NCBI GenBank assembly: GCA_021818865.1
Contig: JAKASX010000037.1
Coordinates: 1-33,589 of the forward strand
Reading direction: 5' to 3'
Length of the DNA: 33,589 nt
Source of the DNA: Acidobacteriota bacterium
GTDB taxonomy: Bacteria; Acidobacteriota; Terriglobia; Acidiferrales; UBA7541
In this document: positions 8,072 through 17,553 of the stretch, piece by piece
Position numbering within the stretch: position 1 is the first letter of the stretch
Layout: each line of letters opens with the position of its first letter
Made by a program: the position numbers and the translations under genes
Notes under the pieces: model-generated
What the model was told of the DNA's origin: nothing
Databases searched by the model: none
What the model saw: the letters and a program-made list of their open reading frames with translations, nothing else

Positions 8072-9085
8072 TTATGGCGGCGAAAGCGGCGGGAAGAAAC
8101 AGAACGGCAGATCGCGCGCCGTCCGCAGCCCGGCCGGTGCGGCCAGCAGCGCCGGAATCGCGTTCACCGTGATCGAAGCCGTGGCCACGTCGCCGTGCGT
8201 CCCGCCGGGGATGATCAGCTTCAGGTTCGGCTCGCCGGAAAGCTCGATCGTGTCGCTCGGATCGGTCGCGCCGACGTACATATTCAATTCCAGATAAACC
8301 TTTTCCTGCCCGCGCGAAATCCCTCGTGCCACCTGGTGGATCCCGGCTGCCTGTCCCGGCTCGATTTCCACCGCTTCCGTGCGCACGTGCTCGGAGGCCA
8401 CCATCGCCTCCACCGTTTCCGTGATCGTGTCCACTTCGAACCCCAGCCCGTCCGAAATCATCGCCACCGATTCCGGCAGGCCCACGTGCTTCACCGTTCC
8501 TTCTGTCACCCGCCGTTGAAATTCCTCCAGCGAAAGTCCCGCGCCCACTTTCCGCTGCAGCGGCAGCCGCCGGTGTCCCGCGTCCACGATTCGCACCGCT
8601 CGCGCGTGGTCCACGCGCTGGCACGCTGCCGAAAGCCCCAGCACCAGCTTGTCCATCACGAATCCGGGATTCACGCCCGTGCCCAGCAGAGTCACGCCCG
8701 ATTCCTTCGCCGCTTCGTCCAGCTTCTGGGACAGCTCCGGATATTTGCGGAAAGGATAGGAAAGCTCCTCGCACGTCGAAACGACGCACGCTCCCGCCTC
8801 CAGGCATTCCATCAGCTGCCCGGCAACGTCGGTCAGGAACGACGACGTCGTGTGCACCACCACGTCCACTGGGTGCGAAAGCACCTCGGCCGAATCGGCG
8901 GAAACTTTCACGCCCCAGGGAGCGTCTTCGGCTCCGGCCACCTCGCCCAGGTCGCGCCCGGCCTTTTCCGGATCCTTGTCGATCGCGCCGGTGATCACGA
9001 GCGCCTGTTTCTGCCGCATCAGCCGCGCGATCGAGGCTCCGATCGGCCCGACGCCGTATTGGACTACGCGAATCTTTTTCTTCAT
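8072..9085 (-). CDS. NAD(P)H-dependent amine dehydrogenase-like (2,4-diaminopentanoate dehydrogenase family)
   Basis: The 337-residue protein starts with a Rossmann dinucleotide-binding fold, VVQYGVGPIG with the Gly-x-Gly-x-x-Gly pattern at residues 11-16, and follows the dihydrodipicolinate-reductase-like layout. Family features include VVHTTSSFL, GTGVNPGFVMDKL near the middle and a C-terminal VNAIPALLAAPAGLRTARDLP. This combination matches the 2,4-diaminopentanoate dehydrogenase (Ord-like) group, which oxidatively deaminates an amino acid using NAD(P)+. The other genes of anaerobic ornithine breakdown are absent, so the true substrate is open. The open frame extends far upstream, but the ATG at 9083-9085 begins the fold and is preceded by GGGAG at a 7-base distance. 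It ends 25 bp from the convergent rnr stop. Confidence 0.78.
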   Translation of the reverse strand: MKKKIRVVQYGVGPIGASIARLMRQKQALVITGAIDKDPEKAGRDLGEVAGAEDAPWGVKVSADSAEVLSHPVDVVVHTTSSFLTDVAGQLMECLEAGACVVSTCEELSYPFRKYPELSQKLDEAAKESGVTLLGTGVNPGFVMDKLVLGLSAACQRVDHARAVRIVDAGHRRLPLQRKVGAGLSLEEFQRRVTEGTVKHVGLPESVAMISDGLGFEVDTITETVEAMVASEHVRTEAVEIEPGQAAGIHQVARGISRGQEKVYLELNMYVGATDPSDTIELSGEPNLKLIIPGGTHGDVATASITVNAIPALLAAPAGLRTARDLPFCFFPPLSPP

Positions 9086-9109
9086 GCGAGCGCTCCCATC
9101 CGCCTGCCC

Positions 9110-9137
9110 ATTATCACAAAGCAATAACTTTGAGCAA
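9110..9137 (-). promoter_or_regulatory. Candidate promoter for the amine-dehydrogenase-like gene
   Basis: On the minus strand, TTGCTC (complement of 9132-9137) and GATAAT (complement of 9110-9115) are 16 bp apart. A TG dinucleotide one base before the -10 makes an extended -10 element. The start would fall near 9103, giving an 18-base leader to the ATG at 9085. A short inverted repeat, CAAAG/CTTTG at 9117-9132, lies in the spacer. Confidence 0.4.
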
Positions 9138-9259
9138 CGAATTACCGTCGCTGCGGATAGTCTACCGTGTTTTGGCGCGCCGCGGCTGGGGGAAGAAAAA
9201 AAATCTGCGCCGCCCGTGCTTTTCGGGACCGCTTGCAGCCATCCCCCGGCCGGGCCATA

Positions 9260-10267
9260 ATGCCCGAAATGTCTCGCCAGCCCCGCAAAATCGCCTGGCG
9301 CGTGGCGCTGCGGCTCGGCGGCAGCGCGGCCGTCCTCCTTTTGCTCTTCCGCTTCGTCCCGTTCGCCCAGGTCTGGCAGGCGCTCGGCAACCTCCCCGCT
9401 CCCGTCTGGCTTGGCGTATTCGGCGCCTATTTTTGCGTGCACCTGGCCGGCGTTCAGAAATACAAGCTGATGCTCAATGGCGCTGGCGCCGAACTCAGTT
9501 TCGCCCAGGCCGCCCGTTGCTATTTCACCGGCCTGTTCGGGGTGCTCCTGCTCCCATCCGTCGTCGGCGGAGACGTGCTGAAAGCCGGGCTCGCCTTGCG
9601 CCTCGGTCGCAGCAAAGCCGGCGTTCTGCTCGGCAGCCTGCTCGACCGCCTCCTCGATTTGACCGCGCTCGTCACGCTCGCCGCCACCGGTGCCCTGCTC
9701 GCTCCCGGCGAACTCCATCCCGCCGATCGCCGCGGTTTTCTGCTTGTTTTGGGGGTGATTGCCGCGGTCGCCGTCGTCGCCGCGCTTTTCCTCGCGCTAC
9801 TCCCTGCGCGCAGATTCCCCTTCTGGATTCGCCGCTGGCTCGCTCGCCTTCGCCTCGCCTGGCGCTCGGTGGCCAAACACCCGCTCCGCGTGCTATCCGC
9901 TCTGGGCCTCGGCTTCTTCGCGCAACTCGGTTTTCTGTCGTTGACCGTCCTGCTCGCCGCGGCCTGTGGCCTTCATCTGCCCTACCGCGTCTGGCTTTTC
10001 GCCTGGCCCATCGCCAAGCTTTCCGCGTTCGTGCCCATCAGCCAGGCCGGCATCGGCGTCCGCGAAGCCGCCTTGGCCGGGCTGCTCGTTCCCTTTGGCG
10101 CGGCAGCCGGCGTCGTCGTGGGAGCGGGACTCGCTTGGGAAACCGTTGTCATCTCCGCCGCGCTGATTGGGGGTCTGATTTCGCTGGTTCTGGGACGTTG
10201 CCACGCCGGCCAGGCGCGCGACCTCGAAACGCCCTCGGGCGAAGCCTTGCGCGTCCGCACTCCGTAA
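9260..10267 (+). CDS. Lysylphosphatidylglycerol synthase TM region / flippase-like membrane protein
   Basis: This 335-residue integral membrane protein has about seven or eight hydrophobic spans and matches the LPG_synthase_TM (UPF0104/YbhN-like) family. Diagnostic stretches are the early FVPFAQVWQAL, YFTGLFGVLLLPSVVGGDVLKAGLA with the conserved P-s-x-x-G-G-D-x-x-K, and the late KLSAFVPISQAGIGVREAALAGLL, where P-x-s-x-x-G-x-G-x-R-E is the family signature. Members carry or flip lipid-linked substrates across the inner membrane; no soluble synthase domain is fused here. The ATG at 9260 is used because the upstream part of the open frame is not hydrophobic and reads like non-coding sequence; a second ATG at 9269 is possible. 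It converges on a radical SAM gene, so no operon partner suggests the substrate. Confidence 0.83.
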   Translation: MPEMSRQPRKIAWRVALRLGGSAAVLLLLFRFVPFAQVWQALGNLPAPVWLGVFGAYFCVHLAGVQKYKLMLNGAGAELSFAQAARCYFTGLFGVLLLPSVVGGDVLKAGLALRLGRSKAGVLLGSLLDRLLDLTALVTLAATGALLAPGELHPADRRGFLLVLGVIAAVAVVAALFLALLPARRFPFWIRRWLARLRLAWRSVAKHPLRVLSALGLGFFAQLGFLSLTVLLAAACGLHLPYRVWLFAWPIAKLSAFVPISQAGIGVREAALAGLLVPFGAAAGVVVGAGLAWETVVISAALIGGLISLVLGRCHAGQARDLETPSGEALRVRTP

Positions 10268-10309
10268 CGCCCGCGAATTGGCCAACGGCAGCGCTTCGAA
10301 CGTCTTCCG

Positions 10310-11593
10310 TCAATCCGCCGCCGAAAGCTGCGAAATCGGCACGTCGTAGGAAACCGCCGCCGTAACCGCATCTACAGGGTAAACGGTCTGCCACGTCGCC
10401 GGGTCCTCATACAGCGGTTCGAGAGCCGCTTCGGCCGGCAGTCGTTTCCCCGTTCCCGGCTGCATGGCGAACTGCGCCACCGATTCCAAAACCAGTTGGT
10501 CCCAGAAGTGGTTCAGGTAATAAGCCGTCAGCACGTAGCAATTCAGCGCGCAGCCGCGCCAGCATTCCTTCCATTCGCCAAATTTCCGCTCGCCTTCGCG
10601 GTACGCCGCCTCCACCGATCCCAGCTCCAGCAGATTTCCGCCGATCCTCCCCAGCGGCTGGCACGGATAGAAAACGTCGCCGTTCGGATAAACGTGCGGC
10701 ACCGACGTCGCGTAGCAGGGAAATGGCCGTCCGAGCAGCAGCGTCTCGATCGACTCCTTCGATCCCAGAATCGGATACCCGCGCCGTTTGAGTTCCACGA
10801 TGTGCCCCACCAGCCGCTGGTAATCCGGCCTTCGGAGCAGCCGCCGGTCGGGCAGCGAATCCGACGTCGCGGACACCGGCGCGAAAACCACATCGTGCCG
10901 GAAACAGAATTCCATCACCCGGTACGCCTGCTCGATAGAGTCCCCGCTGATCACGCAGTTCACCAAGATCGAAATCCGCCGTCGCCGCTGATTTCGCGCG
11001 TAGTGCGCGATGATTTCGTAAATCCGCCGCGCTTGCCCCGGCCCCGCGTTCAGCACCCGGTCCCACGCGTGCGCATCCATCGAATCGAGCGAAATCACCA
11101 GGCGATCCACGTAATCGAGCGCCCGGTCGCGCAGCGGCAAGAGCAGCCCGTTCGTCCCCAGATGGATGGGGAAAAATTGCAGCCGCCGCGCTTCGCGCAC
11201 GATGTCCACGATGTCCGGCCGCACCAGCGGCTCGCCGCCGGTGAAGTAGATCGCCGACATTTCCTTCCGCAGCCGCTCGAGCACGGCAAACGCGCCTTCC
11301 GTATCGAGGTCCACCGTGTCTCGTATCGGATAGTGCTCGGTGCAATATCGGCATTTCAGGTTGCACCGGTGCGTCACGTAATAGGTGCCGACGAGCGGCC
11401 GCAGCTTGAAATCGCCGCGCGCCACGCGCCGCCGGTTTTCGCGGTGCGTCCGAATGGCCTGGATCGCGCCGCGTAGGTTCTTACGAAAGGTTTGAAACCG
11501 GGTGTCGTGTTCGAATGCCGGGCCGGAAGAATGGTCCTCCCCGGGAGCAACCCAGGAAGGTTCGACGTATGATTCAGGAGAAATGGTCTTCAT
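10310..11593 (-). CDS. Radical SAM protein with SPASM-like C-terminal cysteines
   Basis: The 427-residue protein has the radical SAM cluster motif CNLKCRYC (Cys77, Cys81, Cys84) and GGEP at 119-122, both needed for 4Fe-4S and S-adenosylmethionine binding. Further strands LGTNG and LVISLDS are standard for the barrel. The C-terminal part carries Cys293, Cys311, Cys344, Cys348 and Cys352 in a pattern (C-x17-C, then C-x3-C-x3-C) like a SPASM/twitch auxiliary cluster, as used in peptide modification or in anaerobic sulfatase maturation. No precursor peptide or sulfatase is recognised nearby, so the substrate is unknown. The ATG at 11591-11593 is chosen because residues before it look non-coding. 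The gene is divergent from the permease at 11784. Confidence 0.82.
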   Translation of the reverse strand: MKTISPESYVEPSWVAPGEDHSSGPAFEHDTRFQTFRKNLRGAIQAIRTHRENRRRVARGDFKLRPLVGTYYVTHRCNLKCRYCTEHYPIRDTVDLDTEGAFAVLERLRKEMSAIYFTGGEPLVRPDIVDIVREARRLQFFPIHLGTNGLLLPLRDRALDYVDRLVISLDSMDAHAWDRVLNAGPGQARRIYEIIAHYARNQRRRRISILVNCVISGDSIEQAYRVMEFCFRHDVVFAPVSATSDSLPDRRLLRRPDYQRLVGHIVELKRRGYPILGSKESIETLLLGRPFPCYATSVPHVYPNGDVFYPCQPLGRIGGNLLELGSVEAAYREGERKFGEWKECWRGCALNCYVLTAYYLNHFWDQLVLESVAQFAMQPGTGKRLPAEAALEPLYEDPATWQTVYPVDAVTAAVSYDVPISQLSAAD

Positions 11594-11783
11594 CCCGCCT
11601 ATTATCAAGAGCGAGCCCGCGCAGGTAAAGCCGCCCCGCGTTTCCTGTTGCGAAACCTCCCGCGCAACGTTTCCGGTGAAACTCCGTATCACCCCGTCAC
11701 AGCGGTGCCCGCGCAGCCGGCTTGTCTTGCGGCCGGGCCGCAATTCGAGCTAGTCTCGCTTCGCCGCCCCGGCGGCCGCGCCG

Positions 11784-13034
11784 ATGCATTTCAACTGGAT
11801 TCCGCTCACCATCTTCCTCATCACCTACGGCCTGATCGCCTTCGAAAGCAACGCCGCCCTCCACCTCGATCGCACCGCGACCGCCTTCTGCGGCGCGGTC
11901 GCAATGGTCCTCGCCGGCGCGCTCGCTCCCGCCCAGGCTCTACACGCCGTGGACTGGGGCACCATCGCCTTTCTGCTCGGCATGATGATCCTCGTCGCGC
12001 ATTTCCAGGTCTCCGGCTTCTTCCACTGGGTCGCGACGGCGGTCACCCGCGTCGCGCGCACGCGCTTCCAGCTCCTTGCGCTCGTCGTCTTCTCCGCCGG
12101 CATCCTCTCCGCCTTTTTCGTCAACGACACGATTTGCCTGATGTTCGCCCCGCTCGTCCTGACGGTCACTGCGGAACTCAAACTTCCGCTCGCGCCTTAC
12201 GCCATCGCGCTCGCTCTCGCCGCCAATATCGGCTCGGCGATGTCCGTCACGGGAAATCCGCAAAACGCCATGGTCGGCATTGCCGCGCATCTCACGTTTC
12301 TCGATTTTCTCGGCCATTTGGCTCCGGTTTCGTTCGTCGGCCTCGGACTCGAACTCGGCGTGCTCGCGCTGATGTTTCGCGGCCAGGTCTTCGGCCCTCT
12401 GCCCAGGCGGCCCGCGCCGGCTCCGGCGAAACTCGACGAAAAGCTGCTCGCGAAATGCGGCGCCGCCGCTTCGCTCGTCGTGGTGCTCTGGGCGATGGGC
12501 TATTCGTTCCCGCTCGTCGCCGTTTCCGTCGCCGCCGTGATTCTTGTGCTCGGCCGCGTCCGTTCGTCGGAAATCCATCAGCGGGTGGACTGGGAGCTAC
12601 TGCTGTTTTTCGCTTCTCTTTTCGTGGTGATCGAGGGTCTGGCGGCTTCGGGTGCGGTGGAATGGCTGGTGCACCTGTTCCGGCCGTGGCTTGGCGGCGG
12701 CGTGAAGGCCCAGCTTTTCGGAATGAGCGGCGCGATGCTCGTCCTCGGCAACGCAGTGAGCAATGTTCCAGCGGTTTTGCTGTTCCGCCCGCTGGTGCCG
12801 CGCTTTCCGCACACGCACCTGCTCTGGCTCACCCTCGCCTGCACGGCCACGCTTGCCGGCAACGCCACGCCCTTCGGCTCGATCGCCAGCCTGATCGTCG
12901 TGCAATACGCCGGCCAGCGCGGCGGCGTGAAATTCGGCCAGTTCGTTCGCGTAGGGTTAGTGGTGACGCTGGTGACGACGGCCGCTGCCGTCGCGATTCT
13001 CTGGGCGGAATACGCGTTGGGCCTGCACCCGTAA
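11784..13034 (+). CDS. SLC13/ArsB-NhaD-type anion permease
   Basis: This is a 416-residue inner-membrane transporter with ten or eleven hydrophobic spans in the two-fold pattern of the ion-transporter superfamily. The first half contains FFVNDTICLMFAPLVL and NIGSAMSVTGNPQNAMVG, and the second half contains LGNAVSNVPAVLL and TATLAGNATPFGSIASLI. These paired re-entrant motifs (N-D-T and S-N-V-P, G-N-P-Q-N and G-N-A-T) define SLC13/CitMHS/ArsB/NhaD relatives. Substrates in the group include dicarboxylates, sulfate, arsenite and sodium/proton exchange; the sequence alone does not settle which. No ars genes or dicarboxylate genes are near. The ATG at 11784 leads directly into the first span, without an obvious Shine-Dalgarno sequence. 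Confidence 0.82.
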   Translation: MHFNWIPLTIFLITYGLIAFESNAALHLDRTATAFCGAVAMVLAGALAPAQALHAVDWGTIAFLLGMMILVAHFQVSGFFHWVATAVTRVARTRFQLLALVVFSAGILSAFFVNDTICLMFAPLVLTVTAELKLPLAPYAIALALAANIGSAMSVTGNPQNAMVGIAAHLTFLDFLGHLAPVSFVGLGLELGVLALMFRGQVFGPLPRRPAPAPAKLDEKLLAKCGAAASLVVVLWAMGYSFPLVAVSVAAVILVLGRVRSSEIHQRVDWELLLFFASLFVVIEGLAASGAVEWLVHLFRPWLGGGVKAQLFGMSGAMLVLGNAVSNVPAVLLFRPLVPRFPHTHLLWLTLACTATLAGNATPFGSIASLIVVQYAGQRGGVKFGQFVRVGLVVTLVTTAAAVAILWAEYALGLHP

Positions 13035-13085
13035 GCCGCGCCGCCTGTTCGGCCGCGCTCACTTGCGGGGCAGGCCCAGCGGAAC

Positions 13086-13733
13086 TTACTTGCGGGCTTC
13101 GCCGAAGTTGCGCGTCACCTGTTCCCAATCCACCACGTGCCACCAGCTCTCGATGTATTCGTTCCGCCGGTTCTGATACTTCAGGTAGTACGCGTGTTCC
13201 CACACGTCCAGCCCCATCACCGGTTTCAAACCATCGATCACCGGATTGTCCTGGTTCGCCGTGGACTCGATCGCCAGTTGCCCGTTCCGCAGCAGCAGCC
13301 ACGCCCAGCCGGAGCCGAAGCGCCCCATCGCCGCCGCCGTGAATTTCTGCCGGAAATCGGCGAAGGAACCGAACGATTTCTGGATCGCTTCGGCCAGTTC
13401 GCCTTTCGGCTCGCCGCCGCCGCCTTTTTTCATCAGCTTCCAGAACATCGAGTGGTTCATGTGCCCGCCGCCGTTATTCCGCACCACTGTGCGAATGGCT
13501 TCGGGAACCTGGTTCAGCTTCCCAAGCAGTTCGGCCACGGAAAGCTTCTGCAAATCGGCCTGATTTTCGAGCGCCTTGTTCAGGTTGTTCACGTAGCCGC
13601 CATGGTGTTTCGTGTAGTGGATCTCCATGGTCATCTTGTCTATATACGGTTCCAGCGCGTCGTACGCATAGGGCAGCGCCGGCAGCTGATGAGGAAAAAC
13701 GTGAGCGGTTTGGGAAGCGGTAGATTCGGCCAT
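13086..13733 (-). CDS. sodA: Superoxide dismutase, Fe/Mn family (Mn-type)
   Basis: The enzyme converts superoxide to oxygen and hydrogen peroxide. The 215-residue protein shows [16 protein letters not shown] at the N-terminus and all four metal ligands: His39 (IHYTKHH), His94 (HMNHSMFW), Asp176 and His180 ([15 protein letters not shown]). Gln161 in STANQDNPV is the outer-sphere residue position typical of the manganese branch, so Mn or cambialistic use is favoured over Fe. There is no signal peptide, so it is cytoplasmic. Translation should be strong: AAAGGAGGA (complement of 13738-13746) precedes the ATG at 13733 with 4-base spacing. It stands alone, converging with the permease. Confidence 0.95.
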   Translation of the reverse strand: MAESTASQTAHVFPHQLPALPYAYDALEPYIDKMTMEIHYTKHHGGYVNNLNKALENQADLQKLSVAELLGKLNQVPEAIRTVVRNNGGGHMNHSMFWKLMKKGGGGEPKGELAEAIQKSFGSFADFRQKFTAAAMGRFGSGWAWLLLRNGQLAIESTANQDNPVIDGLKPVMGLDVWEHAYYLKYQNRRNEYIESWWHVVDWEQVTRNFGEARK

Positions 13734-14099
13734 TATTTCCTCCTTTGGGGCTTTTTTCCGTAACAGTTAAGATTCAGGAAGTCGCCGCGAGGACGCATCC
13801 CGCGCCGCCCCCTTCCGGCGTGCCAGTCGCCGCCGCATCGGCCGGGCGCGGCGTCCAAACGCGCGGTCAGAAGCCGGACTCTGCCTGTGGAGGGTCCGTC
13901 CGGAGCTTCCCCGCGCGAGGATTTCATTCTACCCCTCTCGCCGAGCCTCGCGCTACCGTCTCCCTCCGCCCGCAAAAAAGTCCAAAATCTCCCGCGCTTG
14001 ATTTCCTTATTCGTGCATCTAAACTGAAAGGGTGGGGTGCCCGCCGCTCGGTGGCAGGGTCATCAGGGCTCATTGACGAAACCGACGAGGATCGAACCG
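13734..14099. other. Divergent intergenic region, sod / M48 protease
   Basis: About 366 bp separate the two divergent start codons. The left end holds the strong ribosome-binding site of sod. The right end holds a sigma-70-like promoter and the ribosome-binding site of the M48 gene. The middle is GC-rich; I see no convincing small gene, RNA gene or strong inverted repeat in it. Confidence 0.6.
13998..14025 (+). promoter_or_regulatory. Candidate promoter for the M48 protease
   Basis: TTGATT at 13998-14003 and TAAACT at 14020-14025 are 16 bp apart, in a locally AT-richer patch. Transcription would start near 14032, about 68 bases before the ATG at 14100. Confidence 0.42.
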
Positions 14100-15593
14100 A
14101 TGTCGCTATCGTGGAAAAAGGAAGCCAGACGTGCGCTGGTGGTAGTCTTGTGCGAGCTGATGGTCCTGTGGCCCGCCTTCGCGGCTCCCGTGCCAAAGTC
14201 GGTCGCCCGTCCCGCCGCCGCTCCCATCGAGCCACTCCCGCTTCGGGCTTATTTGGGTAAATCGTACGAAACGCTGTTCGAGCTCTCGCCCGAGCTGCAT
14301 TTCACCCCCGCCCAATTCCAGGCCGAACTCACCCGCCTCCAAAAAAACCAGCAGAAATGCCAGACCAAGTTCAATCAGAAGGTTGACGCCTTCAAGCGGC
14401 AGATTTCCGAGGCCCAAAAGGAGCTGAGAAAGAAGGACCTCAGCTCGGCCAAGCGCCACGAGTTGCACTGCAAGGTTCAGAACCTGCGGTATGAAGAAAC
14501 CCAGGAGAAGCTCCTCGCCAAGCATGGCATTCCCGTCGCCTATCAGAACCTCAAGGCCAAGCTCGAGCTCATTCAGAATTGGCCCGCTGCTTACAAGCAG
14601 ATTCAGCAGGAACTCGCCGACGGCGCCTATCGCAATCGCCGCTGGGGCGACGTCAGGGATATCGGCTTCCGCACCATCGCCGCGGGCCAGGCCAACGACA
14701 TCAAGACCGGCCTCGAAGCCATCAAGCAGATGAAGCAGGAAGGCATCATGCCGCCCGAGCTGAAGGATCCGGCCATCGTCGATTACGTGAAATCGGTCGC
14801 CCATCGCGTCGCCGCCCACAGCGATCTCCAGGTTCCGCTCCACGTCTACGTCCTCAATTCGAAAACGATCAACGCATTCTCGCTCCCCGGTGGCTACCTC
14901 TTCGTCGATCGCGGCCTCCTCCAGGCCGCCGACGACGAAGCAGAACTTGCCGGCGTCCTCGGCCACGAAATCGGCCACGTCTGCGCCCGCCACGGCCACA
15001 AGCTCATGGAACGCGCGACGGTTGCCTCCCTCCTTTACCAGGCGGCCGAAGTCGCGGGTATCATGCTCACCGGCGGCATCGCCAGCATCGGCACCTACTA
15101 CGCCCTCGAATACGGCTTCCAGGGCCTCGGCCTTCTGCTCAATCTGAAACTCCTCGGCGTCAGCCGCCAGTACGAATTGCAGGCCGATCAGCTCGGCATC
15201 CAATACTCCTGGAACGCCGGCTACGACCCGACCGGCTTCATCCGTTTCTTCGATAAAATGGCCACGCAGGTCGGCTACGTCAACGGCATGGACTGGTTTT
15301 ACGACCACCCGCCCTTCTACGAGCGCATGGTCGACGCCGAGCGCGAAATCGATTTTCTGCCGAAAAAGCCCGAATACGTCGTCCAGACCTCGGCGTTCCT
15401 ACAGATGAAACAGGAACTCGAGCCGATCGTCGCCAAGGCAAAAACGCAAAATATGTACAAGCCCAGCCTCGTCCCGCACGAAAAGGGATGCGAGGCGCCC
15501 CCGCAGATCCATTTCAAGCCCGGTCAGAACGTGGACGATATCTGCGGTTCGGCAACCCAGACGGCTTCGGCATCCAAGTCGGCGAAAAAGTAG
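14100..15593 (+). CDS. M48-family zinc metalloprotease with coiled-coil N-terminal region
   Basis: This exported zinc peptidase has 497 residues. A signal peptide covers about residues 1-30 (basic start, long hydrophobic run, WPAFAAP). Then comes a Lys/Glu/Gln-rich helical segment, about 65-160, likely coiled coil, which most short M48 proteins (BepA/LoiP type) lack. The catalytic part has GVLGHEIGHVCARHG with zinc ligands His289 and His293 and catalytic Glu290; the third ligand is Glu359 in YELQADQLG. Between them are hydrophobic stretches. BepA-like relatives degrade or refold outer-membrane assembly intermediates in the periplasm, and the DegP homologue directly downstream fits an envelope quality-control role. 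The ATG at 14100 has GAGGA at 14087-14091 and begins the signal peptide. Confidence 0.9.
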   Translation: MSLSWKKEARRALVVVLCELMVLWPAFAAPVPKSVARPAAAPIEPLPLRAYLGKSYETLFELSPELHFTPAQFQAELTRLQKNQQKCQTKFNQKVDAFKRQISEAQKELRKKDLSSAKRHELHCKVQNLRYEETQEKLLAKHGIPVAYQNLKAKLELIQNWPAAYKQIQQELADGAYRNRRWGDVRDIGFRTIAAGQANDIKTGLEAIKQMKQEGIMPPELKDPAIVDYVKSVAHRVAAHSDLQVPLHVYVLNSKTINAFSLPGGYLFVDRGLLQAADDEAELAGVLGHEIGHVCARHGHKLMERATVASLLYQAAEVAGIMLTGGIASIGTYYALEYGFQGLGLLLNLKLLGVSRQYELQADQLGIQYSWNAGYDPTGFIRFFDKMATQVGYVNGMDWFYDHPPFYERMVDAEREIDFLPKKPEYVVQTSAFLQMKQELEPIVAKAKTQNMYKPSLVPHEKGCEAPPQIHFKPGQNVDDICGSATQTASASKSAKK

Positions 15594-15766
15594 GCGCGCC
15601 GGCGGTAAACTGGTTTTGTGTTACACTCTGTAGCGTTACGCGTTGTGGCAAATAAGGATGTCCCGTTTCCAAGCTGTATTGTTTTGCGCAATCTTCTCGG
15701 GCCCCCTACCTCGTGCGATGGGGAACGTCCCCTCGCCCGGAAGGAATTTCGAAGGAGGAGTTAACA
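15594..15766 (+). promoter_or_regulatory. degP upstream region with weak extended -10
   Basis: This 173-bp gap contains TG-T-TACACT (TG at 15619-15620, TACACT at 15622-15627), an extended -10-like element without a clear -35. A start near 15634 would leave a leader of about 130 bases. At its end, AAGGAGGAG at 15752-15760 is a very strong Shine-Dalgarno sequence that fixes the degP start at 15767. No obvious sigma-E or CpxR-type box is recognisable. Confidence 0.3.
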
Positions 15767-17314
<1,548 letters not shown>

Positions 17315-17327
17315 CCCTCGTTCCATG

Positions 17328-17365
17328 GCACAACGGGTCGGCCTTTCACGACCGGCCCGCTGTGC
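17328..17365 (+). terminator. Hairpin after degP
   Basis: The arms are GCACA-A-CGGGTCGG (17328-17341) and CCGGCCCG-C-TGTGC (17352-17365). They pair over 13 positions with one A/C mismatch and one G-U, around a 10-base loop. There is no real U-run afterwards (TAAAATTTCC). The hairpin overlaps the proposed promoter of the tRNA array. Confidence 0.5.
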
Positions 17366-17371
17366 TAAAAT
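17344..17371 (+). promoter_or_regulatory. Candidate promoter of the tRNA-Val array
   Basis: TTTCAC at 17344-17349 and TAAAAT at 17366-17371 are 16 bp apart, and TG-C before the -10 makes it an extended -10 promoter. Transcription would begin near 17378, about 11 bases before the first, broken tRNA-Val copy. The intact tRNA would then be expressed only by transcription through that copy. Confidence 0.42.
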
Positions 17372-17388
17372 TTCCAAGCCAAACGTCC

Positions 17389-17456
17389 AGGCCCGTAGCT
17401 CAGTTGGTTAGAGCGTCCCGGCCCGCCGGGAAGGTCTGACGGTTCGAGCGGCACCA
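17389..17456 (+). pseudogene. Broken tRNA-Val copy (unit A)
   Basis: The first 27 bases match the intact tRNA-Val at 17467 exactly (acceptor 5' strand, D-arm). Where the 17-base anticodon arm should be, there is a 16-base palindrome at 17416-17431. Then AGGTCTGACGGTTCGA resembles the variable and T-arm region with one extra G, but the 3' end (GCGGCACCA) does not pair with the acceptor 5' strand. It cannot fold as a tRNA. It sits first behind the putative promoter. Confidence 0.8.
17416..17431. repeat. 16-bp palindrome replacing the anticodon arm of unit A
   Basis: TCCCGGCCCGCCGGGA has 7-bp arms around a CC centre. The same arms, TCCCGGC/GCCGGGA, occur with a TT centre at 17810-17825, in the same position of another tRNA-like unit. 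A related one is at 17845-17860. Confidence 0.8.
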
Positions 17457-17466
17457 AATGTTCGCC

Positions 17467-17543
17467 AGGCCCGTAGCTCAGTTGGTTAGAGCGCTACCTT
17501 GACACGGTAGAGGTCTACGGTTCGAATCCGTACGGGCCTACCA
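17467..17543 (+). tRNA. tRNA-Val (anticodon GAC)
   Basis: The 77-base gene folds completely: acceptor AGGCCCG with CGGGCCT, D-arm GCTC/GAGC, anticodon stem CTACC/GGTAG around the loop TTGACAC (anticodon GAC, reading GUC), a five-base variable region, T-stem TACGG/CCGTA with loop TTCGAAT, discriminator A and an encoded CCA. It is the only one of three related copies that can fold. A T5 run follows at once, as part of ATTTTTCAAAAAT at 17543-17555, and may end its transcript. Confidence 0.95.
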
Positions 17544-17553
17544 TTTTTCAAAA

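Noticed and set aside
9086-9718. N-terminal extension of the amine-dehydrogenase-like gene to 9718
   Set aside because: The extra 211 residues overlap the flippase-like gene on the other strand and are low-complexity. The Rossmann fold begins at 9085 with a ribosome-binding site.
17389-17456. Unit A as a functional tRNA with an altered anticodon
   Set aside because: The anticodon arm would have a 6-base loop with a GC palindrome, and the 3' end cannot pair with the acceptor 5' strand.
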